Below the pieces are notes generated by a model that was given only the letters and a program-made list of their open reading frames with translations, ran no database searches and was not told the DNA's origin. Shown piece after piece: positions 24,604 through 32,664 of a stretch of 64,000 bases of DNA; the first letter of the stretch is position 1; each line of letters starts with the position of its first letter. Source of the DNA: JBEVOS01 sp044226655 (lineage in GTDB: Bacteria > Pseudomonadota > Alphaproteobacteria > Caulobacterales > Aquidulcibacteraceae); NCBI GenBank assembly GCA_044226655.1, contig JBGAGO010000007.1, forward strand, positions 1-64,000, written 5' to 3'. The position numbers and the translations under genes were made by a program.

Positions 24604-25064
24604 GCGAGCCCGAGCGCCCGCGCGTCAGCGACGAGGAGCTCCTCGCCCGCTTCCGCGCTTCAAAGAACAAACCACGCAGCTCGCAAACCCTGGGCTTCGA
24701 CCTCATCGCCTTGAATCAAGACGAACAATGGGTCGACATCGCGTTCACCGCGACCGACGATTTCCTCAACCCGACGGGCCGCGTGCAGGGCGGGTTCCTG
24801 TGCGCGATGCTGGATGAAGCGCTCTCGATCGCCGGCCAGGTCGCCTCCGGCATGACGCACATCATGTCCACGCTGGAGCAAAAGACGAGCTTCCTGGCCG
24901 CGGCCAAGCCGGGCCGGCTGGTGGCGCGCGGGCGCGTGACGCGGCTCGGCCGCACCGTGGTGTTTCTCGAAGGCGAAATCCGCGACGAGACCGGCAAGGT
25001 CTGCGCGACCGCGACGGCGACAGCCCTGCCCGTCGAATACAAACGCAACAAGCCCGGCGCCTGA
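24600..25064 (+). CDS. PaaI-like hotdog-fold thioesterase
   Basis: A 154-residue hotdog protein with an N-terminal helical extension. The motif NPTGRVQGGFLCAMLDEALSIAG carries the Gly-Gly turn and the Asp of the active site. The GTG start at 24600 overlaps the sspB stop. It probably hydrolyses acyl-CoA; the substrate is unknown, and the link to SspB is positional only. Confidence 0.85.
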   Translation: MSEPERPRVSDEELLARFRASKNKPRSSQTLGFDLIALNQDEQWVDIAFTATDDFLNPTGRVQGGFLCAMLDEALSIAGQVASGMTHIMSTLEQKTSFLAAAKPGRLVARGRVTRLGRTVVFLEGEIRDETGKVCATATATALPVEYKRNKPGA

Positions 25065-25089
25065 GGCGGCGGCTGCGACCTTAGGCGCC

Positions 25090-25118
25090 TTGTTCTTGCG
25101 ACCTATTCGCAATATGTT
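25090..25118 (+). promoter_or_regulatory. feoAB promoter with Fur-like operator
   Basis: TTGTTC (25090-25095) and TATGTT (25113-25118) are spaced by exactly 17 bp, and that spacer is the palindrome TTGCGA-CCTAT-TCGCAA (25096-25112). It resembles the alphaproteobacterial Fur site TTGCGAATNATTCGCAA as I recall it. A repressor bound there would block both elements, which fits iron repression of ferrous iron uptake. Confidence 0.65.
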
Positions 25119-25143
25119 CCCGGCACGTCGCAAACGGGCCGCC

Positions 25144-25401
25144 ATGAATCTGTTCCAACTGAAAAAAGGCCAGGTCGGGCGCATCGCTGCGCTCTCAGGC
25201 GCCAATGACGACATGGTCGTGAAGCTGCGCGAGCTGGGGCTCAACGAAGGCGATGAGGTCGAGCTGATCGCCTTCGGGCCGATTGCGCGCCAGCCCGTGG
25301 CCGTGCGCCTCAATCGTTCGCTGATCGCGCTGCGCCGCGTCGAAGCCGAGGCCGTCGAGATCGCGGTCGAGGCGCCCGAGATCAAGATCGCCGCCGAATG
25401 A
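25144..25401 (+). CDS. feoA: ferrous iron transport protein A
   Basis: An 85-residue SH3-like protein: MNLFQLKKGQVGRIAALSG, then KLRELGLNEGDEVELIAFGP and VAVRLNRSLIALRRVEAEAV. FeoA is a small cytoplasmic partner of FeoB. I used the ATG at 25144; an upstream ATG would place the start inside the promoter. Its stop overlaps the feoB ATG by 4 bp. Confidence 0.92.
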   Translation: MNLFQLKKGQVGRIAALSGANDDMVVKLRELGLNEGDEVELIAFGPIARQPVAVRLNRSLIALRRVEAEAVEIAVEAPEIKIAAE

Positions 25402-27215
25402 CGACGGTCCGGCTCGCGCTGGTCGGCGCGCCGAACAGCGGCAAATCGACAATGTTCAACGGGCTGACCGGCGGACACGCCAAGGTCGCCAATTATGCGG
25501 GCGTCACCGTCGAGCGGCGCAGCGGCGCCTTCACGACGCCCGGCGGGCGCAACATCGAACTCATCGACCTGCCGGGCATATACGGGCTCTCGCCGCGTTC
25601 CCTCGATGAGCGCATCGCCGTTGAGACCATTTCCAAGGGATCGGAACAGGAAGCGGCGCCGGACGCGCTGCTCGTGCTCGTCGATGCGGCGGATCTGCGC
25701 ACGCAATTGCATCTCGCTTTGCAGCTCAAACAGCTCGGGCGCCCGATGGTGCTGGCGCTCAACATGATGGATCTGGCGCAGCGCGATGGCGTGAAGATCG
25801 ACGTCGCCGCGCTCGAAGCCAAGCTTGGCGTGCCGGTCGTCGCGTCCTGGGCGACGCGCAAAGCGGGCCGCGAAGCGCTGCTGAAGCGGCTCGACGATGT
25901 GCTCGCCACCGCGCCGCAAACGCAGACGGCGGCGCATGTCGATGATATCCGCTCGCTGCAGAAAACCGCGCGCGACATCGCCAACGCCGTGATCCTCCAA
26001 GAGCCGGCGCTGCATCGCTTCACCCGCGCGGCGGATCGCATCCTGCTGCATCCGCTCTGGGGCTCGCTGGCGCTTGCGGGCGTGATGTTCCTGATGTTCC
26101 AGGCCGTGTTCACGCTCGCCGTCTGGCCGATGGACATGATCGACGCCGGCTTCGGCGCCTTGAGCGCATGGGTGAGCGAAGTTCTGCCCGAAGGCTATGT
26201 GCGTAGCTTCATCACCGATGGCGTTATCGCCGGCGTGGGCTCGGTGTTGGTGTTCCTGCCGCAGATTCTGATCCTCTTCACGTTCATCCTGATCTTGGAA
26301 GCCTCCGGCTATATGGCGCGCGCGGCCTTCCTGATGGACGAGATCATGCGCCGCGCGGGGTTGAACGGGCGCGCCTTCATTCCACTGCTGTCGAGCTTCG
26401 CGTGCGCCATTCCGGGCATGATGTCGGCGCGCACCATTCCGGGCGAGCGCGACCGGCTGACGACGATCCTGGTGGCGCCGCTAATGACGTGCTCGGCGCG
26501 GTTGCCAGTCTATACGCTGCTCATTTCCGCGTTCATTCCGGCGCGCACGGTCGGCATTTTCAGCCTGCAGGGGCTGGTGATGTTCGCGCTCTATGCGGCG
26601 GGCGTAGCCAGCGCGTTCTTCGTGGCCTGGGTGCAAAAGCGCGCGGGCGGCGCGCAGATCCAGCCGCTGATGATGGTGTTGCCGACTTACAAACTGCCCA
26701 ACCCGAACGATTTCTTTCACAGCCTCTTCATGCGCGCCTGGGCCTTCGTGCGGCGCGCCGGCACGCTGATCCTCGGCACCTCGATCGCGCTCTGGTTTCT
26801 CGTCACCTTCCCGCATGGCGGCGGCGACATCCGCCATTCCTTCGCCGGCGAGATCGGTTCGCTGCTGCTGCCGATTTTGAAGCCCGTCGGCTTCAATCTC
26901 GAAATCGCGATCGCGCTGGTGCCGGGCATGGCTGCACGCGAGGTGGCGGTGGGCGCGTTGGCGACGGTCTACGCCGTGCAAGGCGCCGATGAGGCGAGCC
27001 TCGCGCAAACCCTGGCGCATGCGTGGAGCCTGCCGACGGCGCTGTCGCTGTTGGCCTGGTATGTCTACGCGCCGCAATGCATCGCCACGCTCGCCGTGGC
27101 GCGCCGCGAAATGAATTCCTGGCGCTGGACGGCCGTGATGATCGCCTACCTCTTCGCGCTCGCCTATGCGGCGTCCGCCGCGACCTATTGGATCGCGAAG
27201 GCGGCGGGACTTTGA
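25398..27215 (+). CDS. feoB: ferrous iron transporter B
   Basis: A 605-residue inner-membrane Fe(II) permease with an N-terminal GTPase domain: G1 GAPNSGKS (10-17), G3 DLPGIYGLSPRS, G4 NMMD. The membrane part carries two Gate-like regions, including FACAIPGMMSARTI, with the Cys and nearby residues thought to guide iron. It is shorter than the ~770-residue E. coli protein, a common size in alphaproteobacteria. No feoC follows. Confidence 0.95.
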   Translation: MTTVRLALVGAPNSGKSTMFNGLTGGHAKVANYAGVTVERRSGAFTTPGGRNIELIDLPGIYGLSPRSLDERIAVETISKGSEQEAAPDALLVLVDAADLRTQLHLALQLKQLGRPMVLALNMMDLAQRDGVKIDVAALEAKLGVPVVASWATRKAGREALLKRLDDVLATAPQTQTAAHVDDIRSLQKTARDIANAVILQEPALHRFTRAADRILLHPLWGSLALAGVMFLMFQAVFTLAVWPMDMIDAGFGALSAWVSEVLPEGYVRSFITDGVIAGVGSVLVFLPQILILFTFILILEASGYMARAAFLMDEIMRRAGLNGRAFIPLLSSFACAIPGMMSARTIPGERDRLTTILVAPLMTCSARLPVYTLLISAFIPARTVGIFSLQGLVMFALYAAGVASAFFVAWVQKRAGGAQIQPLMMVLPTYKLPNPNDFFHSLFMRAWAFVRRAGTLILGTSIALWFLVTFPHGGGDIRHSFAGEIGSLLLPILKPVGFNLEIAIALVPGMAAREVAVGALATVYAVQGADEASLAQTLAHAWSLPTALSLLAWYVYAPQCIATLAVARREMNSWRWTAVMIAYLFALAYAASAATYWIAKAAGL

Positions 27216-27220
27216 GCCTT

Positions 27221-27322
27221 CTCCTCCCCCTGCAAGGGGGAGGCTGGGAGGGGGTTGGCCACGCACGCAAACGTTTGAGCCTGCGGCTGATCCCCTCCTG
27301 ACCTCCCCCTTGCAGGGGAAGG
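27221..27322. repeat. intergenic inverted-repeat element (CTCCCCCTGCAAGGGGGAG type)
   Basis: CTCCCCCTGCAAGGGGGAGG, GCTGGGAGGGGG and, after about 40 bp, TCCCCTCCTGACCTCCCCCTTGCAGGGG form an imperfect inverted repeat between convergent feoB and the RusA-like gene. It is the same family as 20326-20446 and may act as a bidirectional terminator. Confidence 0.75.
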
Positions 27323-27326
27323 AAAA

Positions 27327-27689
27327 TCACATCGCCTCCACCCGCACCCAAATCCGATCCCGCTCCGCGCTCACGCGCTCCGCCAACAACCGCGCGATCT
27401 GCATATCGTCGAAGAAGACATGGCCCTTGAGCGCGTCGAGCAGCGCTTTGGCGAGATTGTCGAGGTCGAGACGCGGCGCTTCGCCGGCATGTTCGAGGCG
27501 GATCGTCACCGCGAAATCGCCCCAGCGCGGCCGAAGCTGAAATTCCTTCCGGAAAAATTCATAGACCAGCGGCTTGTAATAGCGCGCCTGCGTGGTGATG
27601 CCTTCGACGGCGATTTCAATGGCCGCGCCATCGCGGCGCGCGCGCACCTTGCCGCGCCCAGTCCAGGCTTCGCTCAACGCGCCCGTCAC
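27327..27689 (-). CDS. RusA-like Holliday junction resolvase
   Basis: A 120-residue protein with the RusA active-site motif RLDLDNLAKALLDAL (the Asp pair and Lys needed for metal-dependent cleavage) and the later VFFDDMQI with further acids. The GTG at 27689 overlaps the upstream stop (GTGA) and gives the right length; a longer frame upstream is a shadow. RusA genes are often prophage-borne, but no phage gene is near, and the gene is third in an operon with CDGSH and DUF2314 genes. Confidence 0.85.
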   Translation of the reverse strand: MTGALSEAWTGRGKVRARRDGAAIEIAVEGITTQARYYKPLVYEFFRKEFQLRPRWGDFAVTIRLEHAGEAPRLDLDNLAKALLDALKGHVFFDDMQIARLLAERVSAERDRIWVRVEAM

Positions 27690-28207
27690 GGATCGCCGTC
27701 CTGGAGCGCGGCGATGAAGGCGGCATATTGCGTGCGTTCGGCCGCGCTCATTTGGTCGAATATGACGCGCGAGGTGAAGCTGCCCCAGACGCGATGGCCG
27801 CGCGTGACCGACCAATCGGAGATGGCGTCTTCCGAGAACGTCAGCGGATCGCCCAGATGCTGGCCGGGCAGATAGACCGGCTCGTTCGCGAGCAGGCCGC
27901 GCAGGCGCCCGTCGCTCAGCCGTTCGATCTGGTCCACCCAGAGATGTTCGGGGCCATTGGCCGTCTGCACGGCAACCTTGAGATGAAACTCGCCGTCGCC
28001 GCGGGCGAAGGCGCGCCAGAACGCCGGCAGGGTCTCGCGCGCATGCGCGATTGCGCCATTCATGACGCGGTCCTGCGCGGAAAATCCGATGACGGAATCG
28101 GGCGCGCTTTGCCCCTTCTGCGCATAGGCCGCCGGCGCGGCGAGCAGCGCCAGCGCCAAGAGCGCGGCGGCGCTCAGGCGCAGGCGGCGCGGCTCAGAGC
28201 TTTTCAT
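27686..28207 (-). CDS. exported DUF2314 protein
   Basis: A 173-residue protein with a signal peptide (MKSSEPRRLRLSAAALLALALLAAPAAYA). The mature part has the DUF2314 pattern, ending GQHLGDPLTFSEDAISDWSVTRGHRVWGSFTSR. Function is unknown; relatives are annotated YegJ-like. The start at 28207 lies 14 bp inside the preceding CDGSH gene, which indicates coupling. Confidence 0.82.
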   Translation of the reverse strand: MKSSEPRRLRLSAAALLALALLAAPAAYAQKGQSAPDSVIGFSAQDRVMNGAIAHARETLPAFWRAFARGDGEFHLKVAVQTANGPEHLWVDQIERLSDGRLRGLLANEPVYLPGQHLGDPLTFSEDAISDWSVTRGHRVWGSFTSRVIFDQMSAAERTQYAAFIAALQDGDP

Positions 28208-28436
28208 GGCTGCCGTCGCACAGCGGCGGCGTCGAGGTCTGCTTGCAGCGGCAGAACCAGACTTCCTCGGTGGCTGTCGCCTGCCATTCGAGCGGCTCGA
28301 AATCGGTTCCCGCGTGGCTCTCATCGCAGAACGGCTGCTTCTTCGAGAGCCCGCACGTGCACCAGCGATATTTGCGCCCCGCCGTGACGCTGACGCCGAT
28401 CGGCTCGGGCGCCGCGACCTGTCCTTTTCCGCTCAT
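28194..28436 (-). CDS. dual CDGSH iron-sulfur protein
   Basis: An 80-residue protein with two CDGSH motifs: CTCGLSKKQPFCDESH and CRCKQTSTPPLCDGSH. Each gives the CxCx(9)CxxxH-type set of three Cys and one His that binds a 2Fe-2S cluster. Double-motif bacterial proteins of this size are cytosolic; their role in redox or iron handling is not settled. First gene of the operon running to the RusA-like gene. Confidence 0.93.
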   Translation of the reverse strand: MSGKGQVAAPEPIGVSVTAGRKYRWCTCGLSKKQPFCDESHAGTDFEPLEWQATATEEVWFCRCKQTSTPPLCDGSHEKL

Positions 28437-28494
28437 CTTAGTCTCCTCCTTCTTTGCAGCCGCCTAAGCCACATCGAACAGAGCACTTCGTCAC

Positions 28495-28905
28495 TCAGCC
28501 CGCCGGACCAGATGACAGGGAATACGCCACCGATAGAACTTTGAGCATTGGCCCAGGAAATTGGACTGGCACGATGAGTTTCTCTGAAACTCCATGCAAC
28601 AGCATGGCCCCCTGACTTTGCTGCAGCCGAAAGTTCAACAAAGGCGCGAACAATCTCGAAGGAAGTTCGATATCCAAATTTATGTCACCGGGAACCCTCA
28701 GGACCGTGAGTAAACCAAACTGCTCTTGCGACGAATTCGGACGACACTCTCTAATGCTGACGTCCATAGTCACGGCACCCAACTCTTCGACATTTGCCGG
28801 GCACTTTGCGGTAAGTAGCAAGTTGGATTGGCCTGCATCCTTGTAGTGAAGACCGCCCACGATAGAGGCCAGAGCTATCGGCATGGACAGGTCGAATGTT
28901 GTCAC
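28495..28905 (-). CDS. hypothetical protein, atypical composition
   Basis: A 136-residue protein with no motif I can recognise. Beta-strand-like hydrophobic stretches suggest a small beta-rich fold. The GTG at 28905 overlaps the glyQ stop (GTGA). Its GC content is visibly lower than that of the genes on either side, with many AT-ending codons, so it looks like an insertion into the glycyl-tRNA synthetase locus, in the position where glyS is normally found. Confidence 0.6.
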   Translation of the reverse strand: MTTFDLSMPIALASIVGGLHYKDAGQSNLLLTAKCPANVEELGAVTMDVSIRECRPNSSQEQFGLLTVLRVPGDINLDIELPSRLFAPLLNFRLQQSQGAMLLHGVSEKLIVPVQFPGPMLKVLSVAYSLSSGPAG

Positions 28906-29780
28906 GCCGTCTCCCCCTCCACCCAGGCCGCCGCGCAGCCTTTGGCGAGCTCGCGCACGCGGGCGATGAAGCTTTGGCGTTCGGTGGGAGAAACCACGCC
29001 GCGCGCATCGAGCAGATTGAACAGGTGCGAGGCCTTCAGCGTGTAATCGTAAGCCGGCAGCACGCAGCCTTCTTTCAGCAGCCGCGCCGCCTCCGCTTCC
29101 GCATCGTTGAACCAGCGCAGCACCATCTCGCTGTTCGACAGTTCGAAATTGAAGCGCGATTGCTGCTGCTCGTTTTTCAGGAACACGTCGCCATAGGTCA
29201 GCGGGTACTCGCTCTGCGGATCGTTGAACGGCAGATCGTAAACACGATCGACGCCAAACACGTACATCGCCAACCGCTCAAGCCCGTAGGTGAGTTCGCC
29301 CGACACCGGCTTCACATCCAAGCCGCCGACTTGCTGAAAATACGTGTACTGCGACACCTCCATGCCGTCGCACCACACCTCCCAGCCGAGCCCCCAGGCG
29401 CCGACCGTCGGGTTCTCCCAATCGTCTTCGACAAAGCGGATGTCGTGCAGCAGCGGATCGATGCCGATGCGTTCGAGCGATTTGAGATAGAGGTCCTGCA
29501 GATCGACCGGGTTCGGCTTCAGGATCACCTGGAATTGGTAATAATGCTGCAGCCGGTTCGGGTTCTCGCCATAGCGCCCGTCCTTCGGGCGGCGCGAGGG
29601 CTGCACATAGGCCGCGCGCCATGGCCGTGGCCCCAGCGCGCGCAACGTCGTCGCCGGATGCAACGTGCCCGCACCGACCTCCATGTCGTAAGGCTGCAGG
29701 ATCGCGCAGCCCTGCTCGGCCCAATAGGTCTGAAGCGTGAGGATCACGTCCTGAAAACAGCGCGGCTTTTTCTCGGTCAT
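28902..29780 (-). CDS. glyQ: glycyl-tRNA synthetase alpha subunit
   Basis: A 292-residue class II synthetase subunit carrying the catalytic core for glycine activation. Motif 2 lies in AAYVQPSRRPKDGRYGENPNR and motif 3 near YGLERLAMYVFG. It needs the beta subunit (glyS) to bind tRNA; glyS is not in this window, and the next gene downstream is an unrelated low-GC ORF. Starts at the ATG at 29780. Confidence 0.96.
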   Translation of the reverse strand: MTEKKPRCFQDVILTLQTYWAEQGCAILQPYDMEVGAGTLHPATTLRALGPRPWRAAYVQPSRRPKDGRYGENPNRLQHYYQFQVILKPNPVDLQDLYLKSLERIGIDPLLHDIRFVEDDWENPTVGAWGLGWEVWCDGMEVSQYTYFQQVGGLDVKPVSGELTYGLERLAMYVFGVDRVYDLPFNDPQSEYPLTYGDVFLKNEQQQSRFNFELSNSEMVLRWFNDAEAEAARLLKEGCVLPAYDYTLKASHLFNLLDARGVVSPTERQSFIARVRELAKGCAAAWVEGETA

Positions 29781-29811
29781 GGCGGCGGCGTAGGCCGCTC
29801 CGGCGCCGCGA

Positions 29812-30882
29812 TCAAGCCGCGGCGGCCATGGCGCGCTTCAGATGCAGATGAAAGCGCCAGAGACACGCCTCCAGATGGCTCAGCGGGCCGGGCTCATAGA
29901 GCGGGCTCGCAATGCCAGCCTGGGCGCGCTCGCAGATCGCGATGTCCTCGGCATGGACGGCCATCACCTGATCGCGAATGCCGGCGACGAATTCCGGCGC
30001 GGCGGCGATCTCCGGCGGCGTCAGCACATGCACGCGCAGCCGGAACCGATCTGCGGCGATGTCGTCCAATTGATACCAGATGCCAAGCCGCAACGGCCCG
30101 TCGCTGAAATAGAGCAAGGTCAGCGGAAAAATCGCGGCGACGACGAACGGCGGATGTTCGTCATCGACAGCGGGATTTTCCAGCACAGCGAAGAGATCGC
30201 CGGCCGCGCCCGCATGCGTGCCCAGGCCCGGATGCGTGCGCTGCAGGCTCTGCGCATGCGGCCCGATGTGATGATAGGATTCCATGAAATTCTCAACCAT
30301 CACCTTCCAGTTCCAAGGCGAGTCGAGTTCGACAACGTCGGCGGTGACGAGGCGTTCGGGCTCGTAGCGCGCGAACCGCTCAGCCAGAGGCGCCAGCGCC
30401 GACGTGAGCGCGGGCGCGCCGCCGCTCAGATTAGCGAACACGAAACCGCCCCAGACCGTGCTGGCGATTTGCGGCAGCGCACATGCCTCGCGCGCGAAGA
30501 CGGCGGATTGCTCCATCGCCGGCGCCGAGAGCAGCCGCCCATCCAGCCCGTAACGCCACAGATGGTAGGGACAGATGAACGCTTTGGCGTTTCCCGCGCC
30601 CTCCGCAACGGGCGCGCCGCGATGGCGGCACACGCCCGACAGCACGCGCAGCACGCCCGCCTCATCGCGCACGATCACAAGCGGCGCGCCGAACAGATCG
30701 ATCGCGCGAAAATCGCCGGGCTCGGGCAGATCGCTCGCGCGCGCCACCGGCGCCCAGCCCGCACGCAGCACGTGCGCGCGCTCTGCTTCAAACAGCGCTG
30801 GGTCGGTGTAAGCGCGCCCCGGCAAGGCGCGCGCCTCAGTCAACGAATCCGAGACTGCGGCGTAGAGATGGCTCGTCGTCAC
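29812..30882 (-). CDS. Rieske aromatic-ring-hydroxylating oxygenase, alpha subunit type
   Basis: A 356-residue oxygenase component. The Rieske 2Fe-2S ligands are Cys85, His87 (CRHRGAP), Cys104 and His107 (CPYHLWRYGLDG). The mononuclear iron site lies in VENFMESYHHIGPH, which supplies the bridging Glu and two His residues. The start is a GTG at 30882; the frame stays open upstream but has no start codon. No ferredoxin or reductase gene is nearby, and the substrate is unknown; demethylase-type activity is as likely as ring dihydroxylation. Confidence 0.88.
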   Translation of the reverse strand: MTTSHLYAAVSDSLTEARALPGRAYTDPALFEAERAHVLRAGWAPVARASDLPEPGDFRAIDLFGAPLVIVRDEAGVLRVLSGVCRHRGAPVAEGAGNAKAFICPYHLWRYGLDGRLLSAPAMEQSAVFAREACALPQIASTVWGGFVFANLSGGAPALTSALAPLAERFARYEPERLVTADVVELDSPWNWKVMVENFMESYHHIGPHAQSLQRTHPGLGTHAGAAGDLFAVLENPAVDDEHPPFVVAAIFPLTLLYFSDGPLRLGIWYQLDDIAADRFRLRVHVLTPPEIAAAPEFVAGIRDQVMAVHAEDIAICERAQAGIASPLYEPGPLSHLEACLWRFHLHLKRAMAAAA

Positions 30883-30961
30883 GCCGTCGAAGGGCCACAG
30901 CGCGCCAGGCTTGTCCAGCGTGAACGCGCCGCCGCCCGGCTCCCGCGCGGCGACGCGCGCC

Positions 30962-31843
30962 TCACTGCAGAAACAGCGTCACCGCCGCGTGGAAGGCCTC
31001 GGGCTGATCGAGCATGATGAAATGATAGCTTTCGTCGATGCGCTGGAGGCGATGATGCGGCGCCGCAGCATAGGCGGCCTCATAAAGCCCCGTCACGACC
31101 TCCTCCGGCCCCATGACGGGATCGTGCGCGAACACGATGGTGAGCGGCGTCTCGATCGACGCGAGCGCGCCGCGCAGATCCGTCGTCATCACCTCATACG
31201 TCGCTTGCGCCATCACGCGGCGATCCGATGCGAGCGACCATTGCAGCACGCGCTCGCGCGCTGACGACGTGCGCACGAGGCGCGCCATGGTTTGCGCCTG
31301 CATGGCGGCGAATTGCGCATCCGGCGCCGCTGCGATCTGATCGCGGAACATGGCCGCCATCGGCGCTACGCTCTGCGCCGTCGCATTGGGATCCATCATC
31401 GCCGAGAAGAACGGCAGCGCATCCACGATCATCACGCGGCCGACATCCTCGGGATGCGCCCGCGCCAGCATGAGCCCCATGAGCCCGCCCATGGAATGGC
31501 CGATATAGGCCGGCGCATGGAGGCCGCGCGCCTTGATGTAGCGGTCGAGTTCTTCAACCGCGGGCGCAAGAATATCGCCTTGCGCGTTCGGACCGGCCGG
31601 AACGCCCGCAAAGCCGGAAAGCGTAATCACATGGACGCGGTGCGTTGCGGAAAGCGCATGCGCCTCCACGTCCCACACCGCGCCGCTTGAGACGAGGCCC
31701 GGCATCAGGATCACGTCCGGCCCCTGCCCTTGCACGGAAACGGTGAAGCGCGTTGGCGAAAAATCCTCAGCGCACGCCAACGGCGCGGTGAACAAGGCGC
31801 ACGCGGCCGCGCACGCCGCAATCAATGCAGCACGTGTGAACAT
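30962..31843 (-). CDS. exported alpha/beta hydrolase
   Basis: A 293-residue protein with a signal peptide ending ACA (about residue 25). The hydrolase fold shows nucleophile Ser117 in GHSMGG, an Asp in FAHDPVMGPEEVV and a late His in DESYHFIMLDQPEAF. The oxyanion turn is PGLVSSG. It probably acts in the periplasm on an ester or lactone. It follows the xre gene by 28 bp and may share its transcript. Confidence 0.85.
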   Translation of the reverse strand: MFTRAALIAACAAACALFTAPLACAEDFSPTRFTVSVQGQGPDVILMPGLVSSGAVWDVEAHALSATHRVHVITLSGFAGVPAGPNAQGDILAPAVEELDRYIKARGLHAPAYIGHSMGGLMGLMLARAHPEDVGRVMIVDALPFFSAMMDPNATAQSVAPMAAMFRDQIAAAPDAQFAAMQAQTMARLVRTSSARERVLQWSLASDRRVMAQATYEVMTTDLRGALASIETPLTIVFAHDPVMGPEEVVTGLYEAAYAAAPHHRLQRIDESYHFIMLDQPEAFHAAVTLFLQ

Positions 31844-31871
31844 CGTCTTTTCCTTTGGTGAAGCGCGGCGC

Positions 31872-32063
31872 TCAGTCCGCGGTGAAAATGGATTCGATCG
31901 GCAGGCTGAACAGGGCCGCGATCTTGAAAGCGAGCGGGAGCGAGGGATCGTATTTCCCCGTCTCGATCGCGTTGACGCTTTGGCGCGAAACGTCGAGCTT
32001 TTCGGCCAGATCGGCCTGGCTCCAATCGCGCTCGGCGCGGAGCACTTTGAGACGGTTCTTCAC
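31872..32063 (-). CDS. small Xre-family HTH regulator
   Basis: A 63-residue protein that is almost entirely one helix-turn-helix domain: LRAERDWSQADLAEKLDVSRQSVNAIETGKYDPSLPLAFKIAALF. Such short regulators are commonly encoded behind a small membrane protein, as here (ATGA overlap with the gene before it). It is likely to control its own operon through sites at 32485-32561. Confidence 0.92.
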   Translation of the reverse strand: MKNRLKVLRAERDWSQADLAEKLDVSRQSVNAIETGKYDPSLPLAFKIAALFSLPIESIFTAD

Positions 32064-32470
32064 GCGCCGCCTCCCAGCTTTTCCGTGACCTTGAAGAAGC
32101 CCTGCACCAGGCCGAACAGCGCGATGAAGCCGGTCGTGTAGATAAAGGGCTCAGGTCCCGCGACGCCGCCATAGGCCTGCAGAAAATCCCAGGCCGAGGA
32201 AATCGAGAGGCCGATGCCGATCGTCACCAGCAGCGCCTGCACGACGCGCGCGCGCTGATATTCGTCCTCGTCGCGCAGATAGCGCGCGAACACGAGCACG
32301 AACGCCATGATCGGCAGCGCGGGCAGGACCGCGAGCGCGATCAGCAGCGGCCCGTGCGGCTCGGCCCCGTGGATCAGCAGCTTCACACCGAACACGGCGG
32401 CGACATAGACCGCGGAACAAATCGCCGCGCCGATGAGATAGCGCCTCTGCGCCAAACGATGGCCAGCCAT
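32060..32470 (-). CDS. small membrane protein paired with Xre regulator
   Basis: A 136-residue protein with four hydrophobic segments (about residues 10-30, 42-62, 78-97 and 105-125) and a conserved-looking FARYLRDEDEYQRAR loop after the second. The Arg-Asp-Glu-rich loop, and the pairing with a compact Xre gene, recall a widespread two-gene module of unknown function. It is translationally coupled to xre. Confidence 0.78.
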   Translation of the reverse strand: MAGHRLAQRRYLIGAAICSAVYVAAVFGVKLLIHGAEPHGPLLIALAVLPALPIMAFVLVFARYLRDEDEYQRARVVQALLVTIGIGLSISSAWDFLQAYGGVAGPEPFIYTTGFIALFGLVQGFFKVTEKLGGGA

Positions 32471-32484
32471 GGCAAACTCCCTTC

Positions 32485-32561
32485 AAGACAAGGACACAAG
32501 TCCAAATGACAAGTTTCTTTTACTCGGCTCGTTATGAATGTCAAGTGTCCATGTCATTTGG
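32485..32561 (-). promoter_or_regulatory. putative operator region of the membrane protein-xre operon
   Basis: The inverted repeat CCAAATGACA (32502-32511) and TGTCATTTGG (32552-32561) flanks an AT-rich stretch. Extra GACA and TGTC half-sites are repeated on either side (TGTC at 32539, 32546 and 32552). This clustering of GACA/TGTC half-sites just upstream of the operon suggests several binding sites for a dimeric HTH protein. Confidence 0.5.
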
Positions 32562-32613
32562 TCGTGCTTGCGCGACTTAGGCTCACGACAGAACATAAGA
32601 AATTCTTCTTTAC

Positions 32614-32631
32614 ATGAGATGTTCGTCTCAT
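32614..32631 (+). promoter_or_regulatory. palindromic operator upstream of the SnoaL-tetR operon
   Basis: ATGAGA-TGTTCG-TCTCAT is an 18-bp inverted repeat 34 bp before the GTG start at 32665. Its form fits a TetR-family operator, and a TetR gene is second in this operon. AGGAGG at 32652-32657 is a near-perfect ribosome binding site. Confidence 0.55.
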
Positions 32632-32664
32632 TAAATGAATACCATCGCATAAGGAGGTGGGGCC

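Noticed and set aside
27327..27689. RusA-like gene as a prophage remnant
   Set aside because: No integrase, capsid, replication or attachment-site sequence is visible nearby; it is embedded in a coupled operon.
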